Of a DNA stretch of 64,000 nt, positions 26,518 through 35,710 are shown one piece after another. The stretch lies in the NCBI GenBank assembly GCA_965247505.1, contig OZ252020.1, positions 4,154,001 to 4,218,000 of the forward strand, written 5' to 3'. How positions within the stretch are numbered: the stretch's first letter is position 1; each line of letters begins with the position of its first letter. The notes under the pieces were generated by a model. That model was not told the origin of the DNA. It did not search any database and saw only the letters and a program-made list of their open reading frames with translations. The position numbers and the translations under genes are program-made. Source of the DNA: CAIYRG01 sp965247505. GTDB taxonomy: Bacteria > Pseudomonadota > Alphaproteobacteria > Micropepsales > Micropepsaceae.

Positions 26518-26535
26518 GCCCAATCTAGATTGGGC
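26518..26535. repeat. Perfect 18-bp palindrome
   Basis: GCCCAATCTAGATTGGGC reads the same on both strands. It lies 42 bases after the stop of the binding-protein gene. It could be an operator-like dyad, or a hairpin acting as a 3' boundary. No T-tract adjoins it. Confidence 0.6.
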
Positions 26536-26544
26536 GCTGGGACC

Positions 26545-26572
26545 ATGTCTGCTTTGCGCCAATAGCGGACAT
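26545..26572. repeat. Dispersed intergenic inverted repeat (site 1)
   Basis: Arms ATGTCTGCT and AGCGGACAT (one mismatch) surround TTGCGCCAAT. Related half-sites (GTCCGCTTT, AGTGGACAT, GCCGACATT) occur at 35711-35807 and 45671-45733. It is always between genes, which suggests a short interspersed element. Confidence 0.5.
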
Positions 26573-26792
26573 ATTGCTTGCGACCCGCGCTGTTATCTGG
26601 GAGCCGTTACCAAAGGTAATGTGGGCGCCCTCGAATCGACATCGTGTGGCGATGTGTCGGGGGCACCGACCGACTGAACCTGTGTTAATGTCATTGGGAA
26701 ATCAGCGAATGTCGAACCCTAAATGAACGTGATCTGCTGGGAAAATGTCGCGGCGTTGTTCGACCGATACGGCCGAGAAGTCTGAGGGCGCA

Positions 26793-28898
26793 ATGCTGGG
26801 GCGTTGGCCAAGAAGGATTTACGGTTGGGTCGGACTGATTGTTCTCGCGAACTTGGTCGCCACACTCACGCCATCGTCCACCAAGGCAGCCAATCAAGAG
26901 CTGGCAGAGCTTGAGACGGCTACGTTCGCAGTGGCGCCGGTCATCGACGGCAATGTTGGTTTGGACGAATGGGTCGACGCCGCGATCGCCGATCAGAACT
27001 TTGTACAGATCGAACCGAACTACGGAGCGCCTTCTCCGTATCGGACTATCGTGCGTGTCGGCCAAACCGCGACAGCTCTCTATGTGGCCATTGAAGCGCT
27101 TGATCCAGAAATACAACAGCTCGCCGCAGCGATCACTCAGCGCGATGGTGATCTTCTCAGTGACGACTCCATAGCCATTATGCTTGATCCATTCGCCGAC
27201 GGGCGCGCGGCATATGTTTTTCGCGCGAACGCACTAGCGACTCAGCAGGATGGGCGTATTGCCAATAATGGCGCGACCGTCGACCTGCAATGGGATGGTG
27301 CCTGGCGCTCCGCGGCTGCGCGTCTCGACGATCGCTGGACCGTCGAGTTCGAGATCCCATTTTCCACACTGCTCTACCCGCAAGAGGAGCAGCGCATCTG
27401 GCGTGTCAATTTCGTTCGCATCGTTCCAAGGCGGCTCGAGACGGCCGTCTGGTCGGGGCCAAGCGAGTCGGTTTTCCGGGTCTCGGGTTTTGGCGAGCTC
27501 GCGAGCCTTGAGCCGCCGGGCCGAGAAGAGGATGTGTGGCAGTTCATTCCATATGGCGTCGGATCATTCGAAATAGGGGAGGGTAGCCACTTCGAATTCG
27601 GTGGCGACATTCGATGGCGGCCGTCGACCACGCTCGGAGTCGACCTGACCGTCAATCCGGATTTTGCGCTCGTAGAGGCTGATGTTGAGGAGATTAACCT
27701 CACGCGGCTGGAGCTCTCCGTGCCGGAGAAACGCCCGTTCTTTCTCGAAGGCACAGAGATGTACGATCAGCGCTACCCCCAGTTCCACACAAGACGCATT
27801 GGAGACATTATTTGGGGGGGCAAGGCGAATGGGAGGCTCGGCAGTACCGATTTTTCAGTGATCACAGCGTCGGAGAAACTGCGGCCGGAGGGTTCCGAGG
27901 AAAAGAAGCCCGCCTATTACGGTATCTTCAGAGCGCAGCGCAGCCTGCCGCGCGGCTCTACCATCGGCGTTCTCGCGACCAACCGCTCTTTCGAAAACGA
28001 GAACGTGGGAACCGTCGGCGCGGACGCAACGCTCTATTTCACGGATACGATCAGTTTCACCGGCCAATTCTTCCGTGTCCATGGTCCGACGGCGGACGGC
28101 GGGCTCGCTTGGTTTGTGCGGCCGAGCTATGACACGTCCACGACTCATTTCCATGTCCGCTACGCTCAGTTCTCGCCCAACATTCGCGATGATCTCAACG
28201 TCCTCGGCTTCTTGCCCGAAGATGACCGCAAAGAGATCGACACCAATTTTGGACACACAATGTTCGGGAGCGGCCTATTTGAGCGGGTGAGGGGCTCGGT
28301 CAATTTCGGGTATGGAAAGTTTTTTTCCGAGAACAGGGTGCGGCGATGGGCGCTTGTGCCAAGGGTGACTGTGGTCCTTAGAAATAATTTTGAATTCCAA
28401 TTCGAACGGCGCGACGAAAAGCGAGGGGCCGATCCGGAACTACGTGTGTTCAAGAAGGGCTTCCGCAACCATCAGACAAAATTTACAGCGGGCTGGAATG
28501 CTCGCGACGGACGCGCGGTCACAGCCTATGTGGGCGGCGGCCACCTCTTCGACAATGATGCCTTGCAGTACGGCGGACAAGTACAATGGGCGTTCGGCGA
28601 TAGCCTGCGGTTGCTTTATAATGTTTCCCGGCTCGATCTTACGCCAGACCTGGAGCATGAGAGCACGACGATTCATGTTTTCGAGGCAACCTACACCTTC
28701 AACCCTGATTTGTTCGTCAGGGCGTTCGTGCAGACAAACTCAGCGATTGAAAAGGAGAACGTACAACTCCTCGGTGTCTGGCGATTTAATCCGCCGTTTG
28801 GTTCGTTCCAGCTCGCTTATCAGCGCGGCACATCTGCATTCGGTGAACGATCGGGGCAGAGCGACACGTTGTTTTCGAAGCTTGTATGGGTTCTGTGA
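26793..28898 (+). CDS. DUF5916 protein: N-terminal CBM9/DOMON-like domain plus outer-membrane barrel
   Basis: The 701-residue protein starts at ATG 26793 (MLGRWPRRIYGWVGLIVLAN, signal peptide to about residue 35) after a GAGGG site. Residues about 45-210 resemble the carbohydrate-binding family 9 / DOMON-like domain (APVIDGNVGLDEWVDA, SDDSIAIMLDPFADGRAAY, WTVEFEIPFSTL). The rest is the DUF5916 beta-rich region (VDLTVNPDFALVEADVEEIN, PEKRPFFLEGTEMY). The C terminus ends FSKLVWVL, with the alternating hydrophobic pattern and terminal hydrophobic residue of outer-membrane barrels. The role is unknown; members often neighbour peptidase or degradation genes. It is convergent with the NHL protein three bases beyond. 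Confidence 0.85.
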   Translation: MLGRWPRRIYGWVGLIVLANLVATLTPSSTKAANQELAELETATFAVAPVIDGNVGLDEWVDAAIADQNFVQIEPNYGAPSPYRTIVRVGQTATALYVAIEALDPEIQQLAAAITQRDGDLLSDDSIAIMLDPFADGRAAYVFRANALATQQDGRIANNGATVDLQWDGAWRSAAARLDDRWTVEFEIPFSTLLYPQEEQRIWRVNFVRIVPRRLETAVWSGPSESVFRVSGFGELASLEPPGREEDVWQFIPYGVGSFEIGEGSHFEFGGDIRWRPSTTLGVDLTVNPDFALVEADVEEINLTRLELSVPEKRPFFLEGTEMYDQRYPQFHTRRIGDIIWGGKANGRLGSTDFSVITASEKLRPEGSEEKKPAYYGIFRAQRSLPRGSTIGVLATNRSFENENVGTVGADATLYFTDTISFTGQFFRVHGPTADGGLAWFVRPSYDTSTTHFHVRYAQFSPNIRDDLNVLGFLPEDDRKEIDTNFGHTMFGSGLFERVRGSVNFGYGKFFSENRVRRWALVPRVTVVLRNNFEFQFERRDEKRGADPELRVFKKGFRNHQTKFTAGWNARDGRAVTAYVGGGHLFDNDALQYGGQVQWAFGDSLRLLYNVSRLDLTPDLEHESTTIHVFEATYTFNPDLFVRAFVQTNSAIEKENVQLLGVWRFNPPFGSFQLAYQRGTSAFGERSGQSDTLFSKLVWVL

Positions 28899-28901
28899 AA
28901 C

Positions 28902-30008
28902 CTACTTAAGAACGTATTTCCTCAACCGGTGCGGACCGACATCGGCCGCATATATGGTTCCCTCGGCGTCTGCGACAATGCCCGACGCCCCGGAAATACG
29001 GGTTGCGTCCGCTTCGGCCAGGTCCGGGTCGGGGATGAAAGCCTTAAGCGAGCCGTCGATGGCGCTGCCAATCGTGATGCCCCTTAAATAGCCTGAGTTA
29101 CGAGTCGCGTTCGATTGTGAGTCGCTCACGTAAAGTGTGTCATCTTGTGAGACAAACAATGCGCTGGGCCGGCCAAATTGTTTCCACGCAGTGATGAAGT
29201 TGCCCTCCTGGTCGAAAACCTGGACCCGGTTATTGCTGCGGTCGGCGACGAAAACATGACCTTGAGAACCACCGATGGAGATGTCGTGCGGCTGATCGAA
29301 CTCACCGGGGCCTGTTCCATGGCGTCCCAAGCTCTTGATGAAGCGGCCATCATTGGAAAACTTTACCACGCGGTCATTACTGCCATGTCCATCCGAAATA
29401 AAAATATCGCCATTGGGCGCCATGGCGATCCCCGTCGGCCGATTGAAGCTATCGGGGCCGTTGCCGGCCACTCCCTTTGTGCCAAGGGTCATTAACACCT
29501 CGCCGGCCGGACTAAATTTGAAGACCTGATGACCTCTGACCAAGCCGTCCGAGTCTCTCGCGGATAGACCGAGCACCGTCTCATTTGCATTGGCGTCGGT
29601 GGCCCACACATAGCCCAGATCATCGACAATGAATCCGTGGGGAAATGCGAACACCCCCTCGCCAAAGCTGGTCAGGAGAGTACCTGCCGGATCGAATTTC
29701 AAAATCGGCGGCTCGGTGCGACCGACGCAGGTGGCCGAGCCCGCAGGTTCGGTATTAAAGCATCGGTGAAAAACCCAAATATTGCCCTCGGAATCAATAT
29801 CCGCCCTTATCAATTCGCCCCATTTTCCTCCATTCATGTTCTCGGGGACGGTCGGCCAATCCGCGACTAGCCGATAGGGATTTGGAAGATCGGTTTGTTT
29901 GGGGGACTGAATGTCTTGCGCGTTTGCTGCCGGAGCAAAACCGGCCATTACCGCCAGCACTGACGCAGCGAAACTCCGAATGGTGATATTACATTTGCAA
30001 GCTCTCAT
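28902..30008 (-). CDS. Secreted NHL-repeat beta-propeller protein (peptidylglycine-lyase-like)
   Basis: The 368-residue protein has a signal peptide to about residue 30 (NAQ). At least four NHL-type blades are visible, for example FAFPHGFIVDDLGYVWATDA, SFNRPTGIAMAPNGDIFISD, EFDQPHDISIGGSQGHVFVAD and ISGASGIVADAEGTIYAAD. The six-bladed layout resembles the lyase domain of peptidyl-alpha-hydroxyglycine amidating enzymes and related bacterial proteins, but catalytic residues cannot be confirmed. AGGAGTAAAGGT precedes the ATG. It is downstream of the FMN dehydrogenase on the same strand with a 51-base gap, so the two may form an operon. Confidence 0.8.
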   Translation of the reverse strand: MRACKCNITIRSFAASVLAVMAGFAPAANAQDIQSPKQTDLPNPYRLVADWPTVPENMNGGKWGELIRADIDSEGNIWVFHRCFNTEPAGSATCVGRTEPPILKFDPAGTLLTSFGEGVFAFPHGFIVDDLGYVWATDANANETVLGLSARDSDGLVRGHQVFKFSPAGEVLMTLGTKGVAGNGPDSFNRPTGIAMAPNGDIFISDGHGSNDRVVKFSNDGRFIKSLGRHGTGPGEFDQPHDISIGGSQGHVFVADRSNNRVQVFDQEGNFITAWKQFGRPSALFVSQDDTLYVSDSQSNATRNSGYLRGITIGSAIDGSLKAFIPDPDLAEADATRISGASGIVADAEGTIYAADVGPHRLRKYVLK

Positions 30009-30059
30009 ACCTTTACTCCTACCGATTACGTCGGATGAAGTTCGCTATTGGTTTTCATG

Positions 30060-31262
30060 TCAGACGATGTAATTGCCGGTGATATCCGCAATGCGTGTTG
30101 TGCCCGCCTGGGCCATGACGATTTCAAGCTCACGTTTGAGGATATCCAAGACGGTTTCGACACCCTCCTGTCCGAAGGAGCCGAGGCCCCATAAATATGG
30201 CCGGCCGATCGCAATGGCATCAGCCCCAAGGGCAAGGGCCTTGAAGATGTCGGTGCCACGGCGAAACCCGCTATCGACGATCACCGGAATGCGTCCGTTA
30301 ATCGCATTCACCACCTCGGGCAGGGATTCGATCGTGCTGCGGCCTGAATCTTCGGCGCGGCCGCCATGGTTGGAGACGATCAGGCCATCCACCCCATGTT
30401 CCAATGCCAGCGTCGCATCTTCCGCCGTGACGATGCCTTTCAAGAACAGCCGCATGGTCGTGGCATCCTTTAGCCGGTCCACATAGTCCCAATCCATGAA
30501 CACTCTGTTCCGAACGCTCATTTCAAGGCCGTCAAACATCGGTTTTGGTGGGATGACGCCGGCATCTTCTGCGTGGCAGACCTGACAATCGGGGTTGTCG
30601 TCGCGGCGGTGGCGATAGAGAACCTCGCGGTTGCTGACCGTGTTATCCACCGTCAATGCGAGCACAGGGCAGCCTGCCGCTTCAACACGCTTCACAATTG
30701 CATGCGTCACCTCCCAAACAGGATCGGCATAGAGCTGATACCAAATCGGCCTGCCGCGCGCTCGGATGACGTCCTCTATTCCCGTCGACGTAGAGGTGGA
30801 GAGGATTTGCTCGACGCCTTTTGCTCTCGCCGCGCGCCCGACCGCCACTTCACCTTCCGGATTGTAGACCTTTTGACTTCCACAGGGCGCAATGAAGATG
30901 GGGATCGGATAGCGCTCCCCAAGCAATTCGATAGAGGTATCGATGTTCTCGGCATTAACTAGTCGTCTTGTCCGAATTTGAAATTTTTCAAACCCGACGC
31001 GGTTCGCGGTGAGCGTTGCACCGTCATCGGTTCCAAGAGTCATATAGGTGTAGTGACCGGGCTGAAGTTTTTGCTTGGCCACTTCGTGGAAGTCGAAAAC
31101 ATTGAGCGCGTCTTGTGCTCTGGCAATAAGTTCTCGCGGATAGGGGCCGGCGGCGACTTGCGCCAACGCGCTGCCTGCCGAGCCGCCCAGATAAAGAGCC
31201 GGGCTACAGGCAAGGTAGTGCAAAAAGGCGCGTCTTGTAGATTGTGCAAATTGGTCGTTCAT
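30060..31262 (-). CDS. Exported FMN-dependent alpha-hydroxy-acid dehydrogenase with CxxCH motif
   Basis: The 400-residue protein is of the L-lactate dehydrogenase / glycolate oxidase (FMN TIM-barrel) family. Motifs are IAPCGSQKVYNPEGE near residue 125, the FMN/substrate region VSNHGGRAEDSG with the catalytic His-Gly-Gly-Arg, and DSGFRRGTDIFKALALGADA followed by IGRPYLWGL. The leader STRRAFLHYLACSPALYLGG has a twin arginine, suggesting Tat export. The ATG at 31262 is preferred because GGAGG is eight bases upstream of it. Unusually, residues 226-230 read CQVCH in a DDNPD insertion before the barrel's fifth strand region, a classical heme c attachment motif. Heme attachment in the periplasm would make it a flavocytochrome. 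It would oxidise a 2-hydroxy acid; substrate unknown. Confidence 0.87.
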   Translation of the reverse strand: MNDQFAQSTRRAFLHYLACSPALYLGGSAGSALAQVAAGPYPRELIARAQDALNVFDFHEVAKQKLQPGHYTYMTLGTDDGATLTANRVGFEKFQIRTRRLVNAENIDTSIELLGERYPIPIFIAPCGSQKVYNPEGEVAVGRAARAKGVEQILSTSTSTGIEDVIRARGRPIWYQLYADPVWEVTHAIVKRVEAAGCPVLALTVDNTVSNREVLYRHRRDDNPDCQVCHAEDAGVIPPKPMFDGLEMSVRNRVFMDWDYVDRLKDATTMRLFLKGIVTAEDATLALEHGVDGLIVSNHGGRAEDSGRSTIESLPEVVNAINGRIPVIVDSGFRRGTDIFKALALGADAIAIGRPYLWGLGSFGQEGVETVLDILKRELEIVMAQAGTTRIADITGNYIV

Positions 31263-31492
31263 ATCCATGGCCTCCCGAGATTGTCGTAAGCCTATCTCTA
31301 TCCCTGCGCGCACTCTAACAGGTGAATTTTAGCAGCGCTTATCTGCTCTCCAAGATGTGCGTTTTTTACTTAGCTGCCGGCGCAAGTCCATTGTCGCACC
31401 TAGATATTCGACCACATACCGCGGCGAGCCGCTTTGTCAGTGGGTCACGAAGAGTGTATCCTCGGCAAAATATTTGCGGGGAAGTGGGCCAA

Positions 31493-33124
31493 ATGAAAAC
31501 TTGGGAATGCGGTGTCCTTAGCTGTCTGTTGGCCCTATTTATCTTGGTCAATCCTGCGCCTTTGAGCGCAGCGCAGGGTCCAAGCAAAGACGCTGCACAG
31601 TTCGAGGTCATGGAAGCGTCGATCGGCGACATTCACGCGGCCTATAGAGCGGGCACGCTCACCGCCCGTCAATTGACGCAAGCTTATCTGGATAGGATCG
31701 AGGCCTATGACCAGCAGGGTCCGACCATCAACTCGATCATCACTCTTAATCCCGACGCCTTGGAAGATGCCGACCGTCTTGACGCGGCCTATAGGGAATC
31801 GGGCTTTGTCGGTCCGCTTCATGGCATTACCGTTCAGGTCAAAGACGAGATCGACACCGCGGGCATGCCGACGACAATGGGCACATTAGTGTTCGAGAAT
31901 TACCGGCCGACGAGGGACGCCTTTGTCATCGAAAAATTGCGCGAAGCCGGAGCCATCATCCTCGGCAAAACTACGCTGAGCGGGTATGCGGCGGGTGATA
32001 CTTACGGCTCAATGTTTGGCGTCACGCGCAACCCTTATGATTTGGAGCGTACGGTAGGCGGCTCATCAGGCGGCTCCGGCGCCTCCCTTGCGGCGAGCTT
32101 CTCCACCCTTGCACTCGGAGAAGAAACCTTTGCTTCCATTCGCCGGCCCGGTGCGTGGAACCTAGTTGCCAGTTTGCGGCCGACGCCGGGCCTCGTGAGC
32201 CGCAGCGGAATGTGGGACGGTTACCCGACTTTGGCCGCGCAAATGGGCCCGATGGCGCGAAGCGTAACCGATCTCGCACATCTGCCGGACGCGATGGTGG
32301 GCTATGATCCCGAAGACCCGCTCAGTGCTGCCGGTGTCGGCAAACTCGACGGAAGCTATGTACAATTTCTCGACGTAAATGGCCTGCGGGGCGCCCGCAT
32401 CGGAATCATACGTGAATCGCTCAGCCCTTCTTCGGAGCCAGAATCGCAAGATTTCAAAACGGTCGATGAGGCTTTCGAGAAAAACATCGCGGAGCTCAGA
32501 GCGGCCGGCGCCATCCTCATCGATCCTATCGTAATCCCCGATCTCAATGCCTTGCTGGCGAGGCGGGGTCGCGATTAGGTCGCTACCGACGAAGCGCTGC
32601 GGCTTTATTTAGCGCGTAATCCCAACTCACAATTTAGAACGCGCGAGGACATCTCAAATTCGCCTTTGCTGCCCCAAGGATTTCCGCGCGACGCGGAGGA
32701 GAGGTGGCGCATGCCCGGCCCAACCACGGATACCGCCAAATATCTCGAATATCTTCAGGCCAGGGACCAGCTGATGATCAACATCTTGAAAGTGATGGCG
32801 GACAATCAACTTGACGCCATTGTCCATAAAACGGTCGAGCACCAGCCCAATTTGACCGAAGACGGAATCAACCCGCCTTATTTAAGCGCCCGAGGCGTGC
32901 CCTCGCTCAATACGTTCTTGGCTTATGCGGCATCGATGACAGTTCCTGCGGGTTTTACCGCCGACGATCTTCCGGTTGGCACCACTTTCTTCGGATGGCC
33001 CTATAGCGAGCCCTTATTGCTCAAGCTGAGTTACGCTTATGAGCAGGCAACGCATCATCGCAGGCCGCCCGAGACGACACCGGCTTTGGTAAATGTGAAT
33101 AGCGAGGCGGCGGCATCGCGTTAG
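31493..33124 (+). pseudogene. Exported amidase (amidase signature family) with one in-frame stop
   Basis: The frame starts at ATG 31493 (MKTWECGVLSCLLALFILVN, signal ending LSAAQ) after GGGGAAGTGG. It shows amidase signature elements: Lys in VQVKDEIDTAG, cis-Ser in VGGSSGGSGASLA and the nucleophile Ser in EETFASIRRPGAWN, where the common TDTGGSIR form is altered. A TAG at 32576-32578 (after RRGRD) interrupts it. The same frame then continues VATDEALRLYL through GINPPYLSARGVPSLN to a stop at 33122-33124. The full product would be 543 residues. A single substitution (for example GAG or CAG to TAG) explains it. The first part alone lacks the C-terminal wall of the active site. Confidence 0.82.
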
Positions 33125-33185
33125 TATGAGACGAACATTCAATTCTTCGATTCATCGAAGATTTAATTTCAATGGGAGGAACTCC

Positions 33186-33902
33186 ATGAGGCACCTTATT
33201 TCAGCATCTCTGATCGTGCTTAGCTTTACAATGGCGCAGCCGGCAATCGCTCAGCACGAAGACGAACCGGTGCCCATGGAAAAGGCGTCGTTCCATGTCC
33301 CGATTTTTTCGAACGAGCATGTCATCATGCTGCACATCAATATTCCACCCAGTTACGATTCCGGTTACCACACCCATTATGCTGACTCGGTATCCGTGAA
33401 TTTATCTCCGGCCCAGCGAACCGGCCAAATTTACGGCTCGCCCGATGTGACACCGGCCGGTACGGCAACCGATGGCCGCCCGGGCCGCGTGAATTTTACC
33501 GATGTTACCAACACTGGTCTCAGAACGCACAAGGCGAGCAATATCGGGCCGACGCCGTTCCGCAACATCTCGTTCATTCTAAAAAATCAGGGGCCGGAAG
33601 GTTTCATTGTTTCAGATCGCTCGGGCGTCGAGGGCTATGATCAGATTTTGGACAACGCACGCCTACGGGCCTGGCGCGTTGTTTTAGAACCTGGGGAAGC
33701 AACAGGTCAGATCACGCAAACCGCGCCGGGGCTAAGAGTCTATGTTCATGGCGGCGTGCTCGCCGAAATGGTGCCCGGGGCGGGTGATCGCGGCATGGCG
33801 CCATATGTAGGCGATTTCATCTGGCAAGACGAAGGGCAGACGAGGGCGGTAAAGAACACCGGCACGACTCTGATCGAGTTCGTGGAGTTCGAGTTGAAGT
33901 AG
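33186..33902 (+). CDS. Exported cupin-fold protein
   Basis: The 238-residue protein starts at ATG 33186 after GGGAGGA, with signal MRHLISASLIVLSFTMAQPAIA and mature Q-HEDEPVPMEK. Cupin-like metal-site features appear in GYHTHYADSVSVNL (His-x-His) and a later YVHGGVLAEMVP. The fold is inferred from GYHxH and the AWRVVLEPGEATGQ strand pair characteristic of cupins. There may be two cupin repeats (about 35-110 and 150-238). Enzyme or sensor role unknown. It follows the broken amidase by 61 bases and precedes the repeat peptide, all on the same strand. Confidence 0.72.
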   Translation: MRHLISASLIVLSFTMAQPAIAQHEDEPVPMEKASFHVPIFSNEHVIMLHINIPPSYDSGYHTHYADSVSVNLSPAQRTGQIYGSPDVTPAGTATDGRPGRVNFTDVTNTGLRTHKASNIGPTPFRNISFILKNQGPEGFIVSDRSGVEGYDQILDNARLRAWRVVLEPGEATGQITQTAPGLRVYVHGGVLAEMVPGAGDRGMAPYVGDFIWQDEGQTRAVKNTGTTLIEFVEFELK

Positions 33903-33924
33903 CTTGACCATGAAAGGCATTGAG

Positions 33925-34252
33925 ATGAATCGAACTAGTCTTCTTTTGATGTTCGCGCTTCTTGTTTCGTGCTCCGTAGTCGTGACAGTCAGTTTGCAAC
34001 CGGCCAGCGCGGCGGAAGCATGCAGCTGCACCGGATATGATGGCCCGGGCGGTTCGTGTTACGATGGTCCAGGAGGGCCGATGTATGCTGGCCCAGGTGG
34101 TCCCGCCTATGACGGTCCGGGCGGTCCCTGTTACGCTGGTCCAGGGGGGCATGTATGACGGCCCTGGTGGTCCCGCATATGACGGCCCCGGTGGCCCCTG
34201 TTACAGAGGGCCTGCCGGCGGTATCGGTACTTGTCACAGTATTTGCCAATAG
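33925..34252 (+). pseudogene. Small secreted GPGG-repeat protein, frameshifted within the repeats
   Basis: A signal peptide (MNRTSLLLMFALLVSCSVVV, ending ASA-AEA) is followed by CSCTG and tandem 6-residue units of the type Y-D/A-GPGG-x (YDGPGGS, CYDGPGGP, MYAGPGGP, AYDGPGGP, CYAGPGG). The frame stops at 34156-34158, but the repeats continue in another frame from 34151 (MYDGPGGPAYDGPGG, PCYRGPAGG, then GIGTCHSICQ and a stop at 34252). Loss of two bases in the G/C run 34144-34150 explains the switch, a natural result of slippage in an 18-bp repeat. The intact product would be about 108 residues with regularly spaced Cys and Tyr. GPGG units are known from flexible structural proteins. Function unknown. 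Confidence 0.7.
34033..34225 (+). repeat. Tandem repeat, unit about 18 bp encoding YDGPGG
   Basis: About nine imperfect units of a TAT-GAY-GGY-CCN-GGN-GGN type run through the small secreted protein gene. Third codon positions vary, so the repeat is kept at the protein level rather than being a fresh DNA expansion. Confidence 0.7.
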
Positions 34253-34320
34253 CTTGATCAATGAGCGCTGCGTTCGGTAGCGGATGGAAAAATCCGGTAG
34301 CGTAAAACGATTGTAAACGC

Positions 34321-34422
34321 CCAAACCGTCCATAGCGGCCTTAGCTGGCGTATATCGTCTAGCTCTTCCAGCGTGTTCACGCGCGCGATAAGCGCTTCAG
34401 TTTTTGTATGCCCAATACCGGT
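34321..34422 (-). pseudogene. Fragment of an MmgE/PrpD gene (C terminus), copy of 45832 region
   Basis: About 100 bases are a diverged copy of the last 36 codons of the MmgE/PrpD gene at 45832-47325: KTEALIARVNTLEELDDIRQ and LRPLWTV. The stop codon is changed to TGG. No rest of the gene is present. It is a leftover of a recombination or duplication and sits beside an IS30 fragment. Confidence 0.75.
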
Positions 34423-34465
34423 GGCAGGTGAACGGAACATGCTGCCAGCGCGTAGGGTTGCCGGC

Positions 34466-34592
34466 TCAATACATGCATTCCCAGGCGCACTTAAAAAAAG
34501 TCGCCCGTAGGCTCAACGAGAGGCTTCGTCAGACCTTGGGGCTCCAAACCACGGCAGACAGAATTTACGCCTGTGTTGCATCCTTCCTCTGA
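34466..34592 (+). pseudogene. IS30-family transposase C-terminal remnant
   Basis: The frame reads HSQAHLKKVARRLNERLRQT, then LGLQTTADRIYACVASFL and a stop. This resembles the NxRPRKTLGxxTPxER end of IS30 transposases (YSQAHLNKVARRLNERPR type). The rest of the element is missing. It marks an old insertion between the repeat-protein gene and the Bug protein gene. Confidence 0.65.
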
Positions 34593-34641
34593 ACCGGCAG
34601 CCAATAGCCGACATCCTCAATCTCGTGCTATGTTGCATGAC

Positions 34642-35692
34642 ATGACCATTGTGAAGCATTTCCTGTGCTCAACTCTGTTTGCTCTGGCGGCCCTTGTACC
34701 GTTTGAAACTCCTGCGCATGCGCAGGACCTGGTCGCGGATTTCTATCGCGGCAACATTGTGGAGATTTACGTCGGTTTCTCGGTGGGCGGCGGCTACGAT
34801 ATTCACGCCCGTCTCGCCGCACGGCACCTCGGACAATTCATTCCGGGCAATCCCACCGTTGTTCCGCAAAATATGGATGGCGCGGGCAGCCTAAAACTGG
34901 CCAACTGGCTGTATAATGCCGCGCCGCGCGATGGCACCGTATTGGGCGTCGTTTCTCGCGGCGCCCCCTTCGAGCCGCTGGTCGGCATTGCGCCGCCCGC
35001 GGCGCTTCAGTTCGATCCTACCAAGCTCACTTGGATTGGTAGCCCCTCCGACGAGACGAGCATTTGCGCATCATGGCGGGGCACCGGCATCGAGACATTT
35101 TCCGATCTCTATGAGAGGGAACTGATCGTCGGGTATGGGCGCGAGTATGGACAGCGATATTTTTCCGCTTCTGATGGAGGGCGTGTTGGGCGTCGATTTT
35201 CGCATCATCGACGGTTATCCCAGCAGCACCGAGATCGACAACGTGATGGAGCGCGGTGAAGTGGACGGCCATTGCGGCTGGTCGTGGAGCACCCTTGCCG
35301 CCACCCACATGGATTGGGTGCGCGAGGGCAAAATTAATATTCTGATTGAGATAGGGCTGCGCCGACACCCCGATTTGCAGGCGATGGGCGTGCCCTGGCT
35401 GATGGACATGGCCGAGACCGAAGAGGACCGGCAGATCCTACGTCTTGTCCTGAGCCGGGGTTCGGTCGGACGCCCTTTTATCGCCCCGCCGGATATTCCG
35501 CCCGAGCGCGCGGCTGCGTTGCAGAATGCCTTCACTGAGATGGTGAAAGATCCCGAATATCTCGCCGAGGCGGAACGATTGCGGCTGGAAATTTCGCCCC
35601 TCACCGGCGAGCAAGCCGCCGCACTCATTCGCGAAATTTATTTAACACCCGCGCCCATCGTGGAACGGGCGCGCGCTATGATTCAGCCTTGA
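34642..35692 (+). pseudogene. Bug/TctC-type substrate-binding protein, frameshifted
   Basis: The first frame gives a signal peptide (MTIVKHFLCSTLFALAALVP, ending AHAQ) and VGFSVGGGYDIHARLAARHL, PGNPTVVPQNMDGAGSLKLA and NAAPRDGTVLGVVSRGAPFE. It fits the TctC family and is similar in layout to the protein at 20631. At about 35131-35136 (GTCGGGTATGGGC) the frame moves by one. The second frame continues MGASMDSDIFPLLMEGVLGV, MERGEVDGHCGWSW and APPDIPPERAAALQNAF to the stop at 35692. One base inserted near the GGGTA would explain it. The corrected length is about 350 residues. No membrane subunits nearby. Confidence 0.82.
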
Positions 35693-35710
35693 GGGCTCAA
35701 ATTTGCTTTG

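Larger units (their letters stand above)
26477..26792. other. Intergenic region with palindrome and dispersed-repeat copy
   Basis: No gene is seen. The stretch holds a perfect palindrome at 26518-26535 and a copy of a dispersed inverted repeat at 26545-26572, described separately. A GAGGG just before 26793 is the ribosome site of the next gene. Confidence 0.5.
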
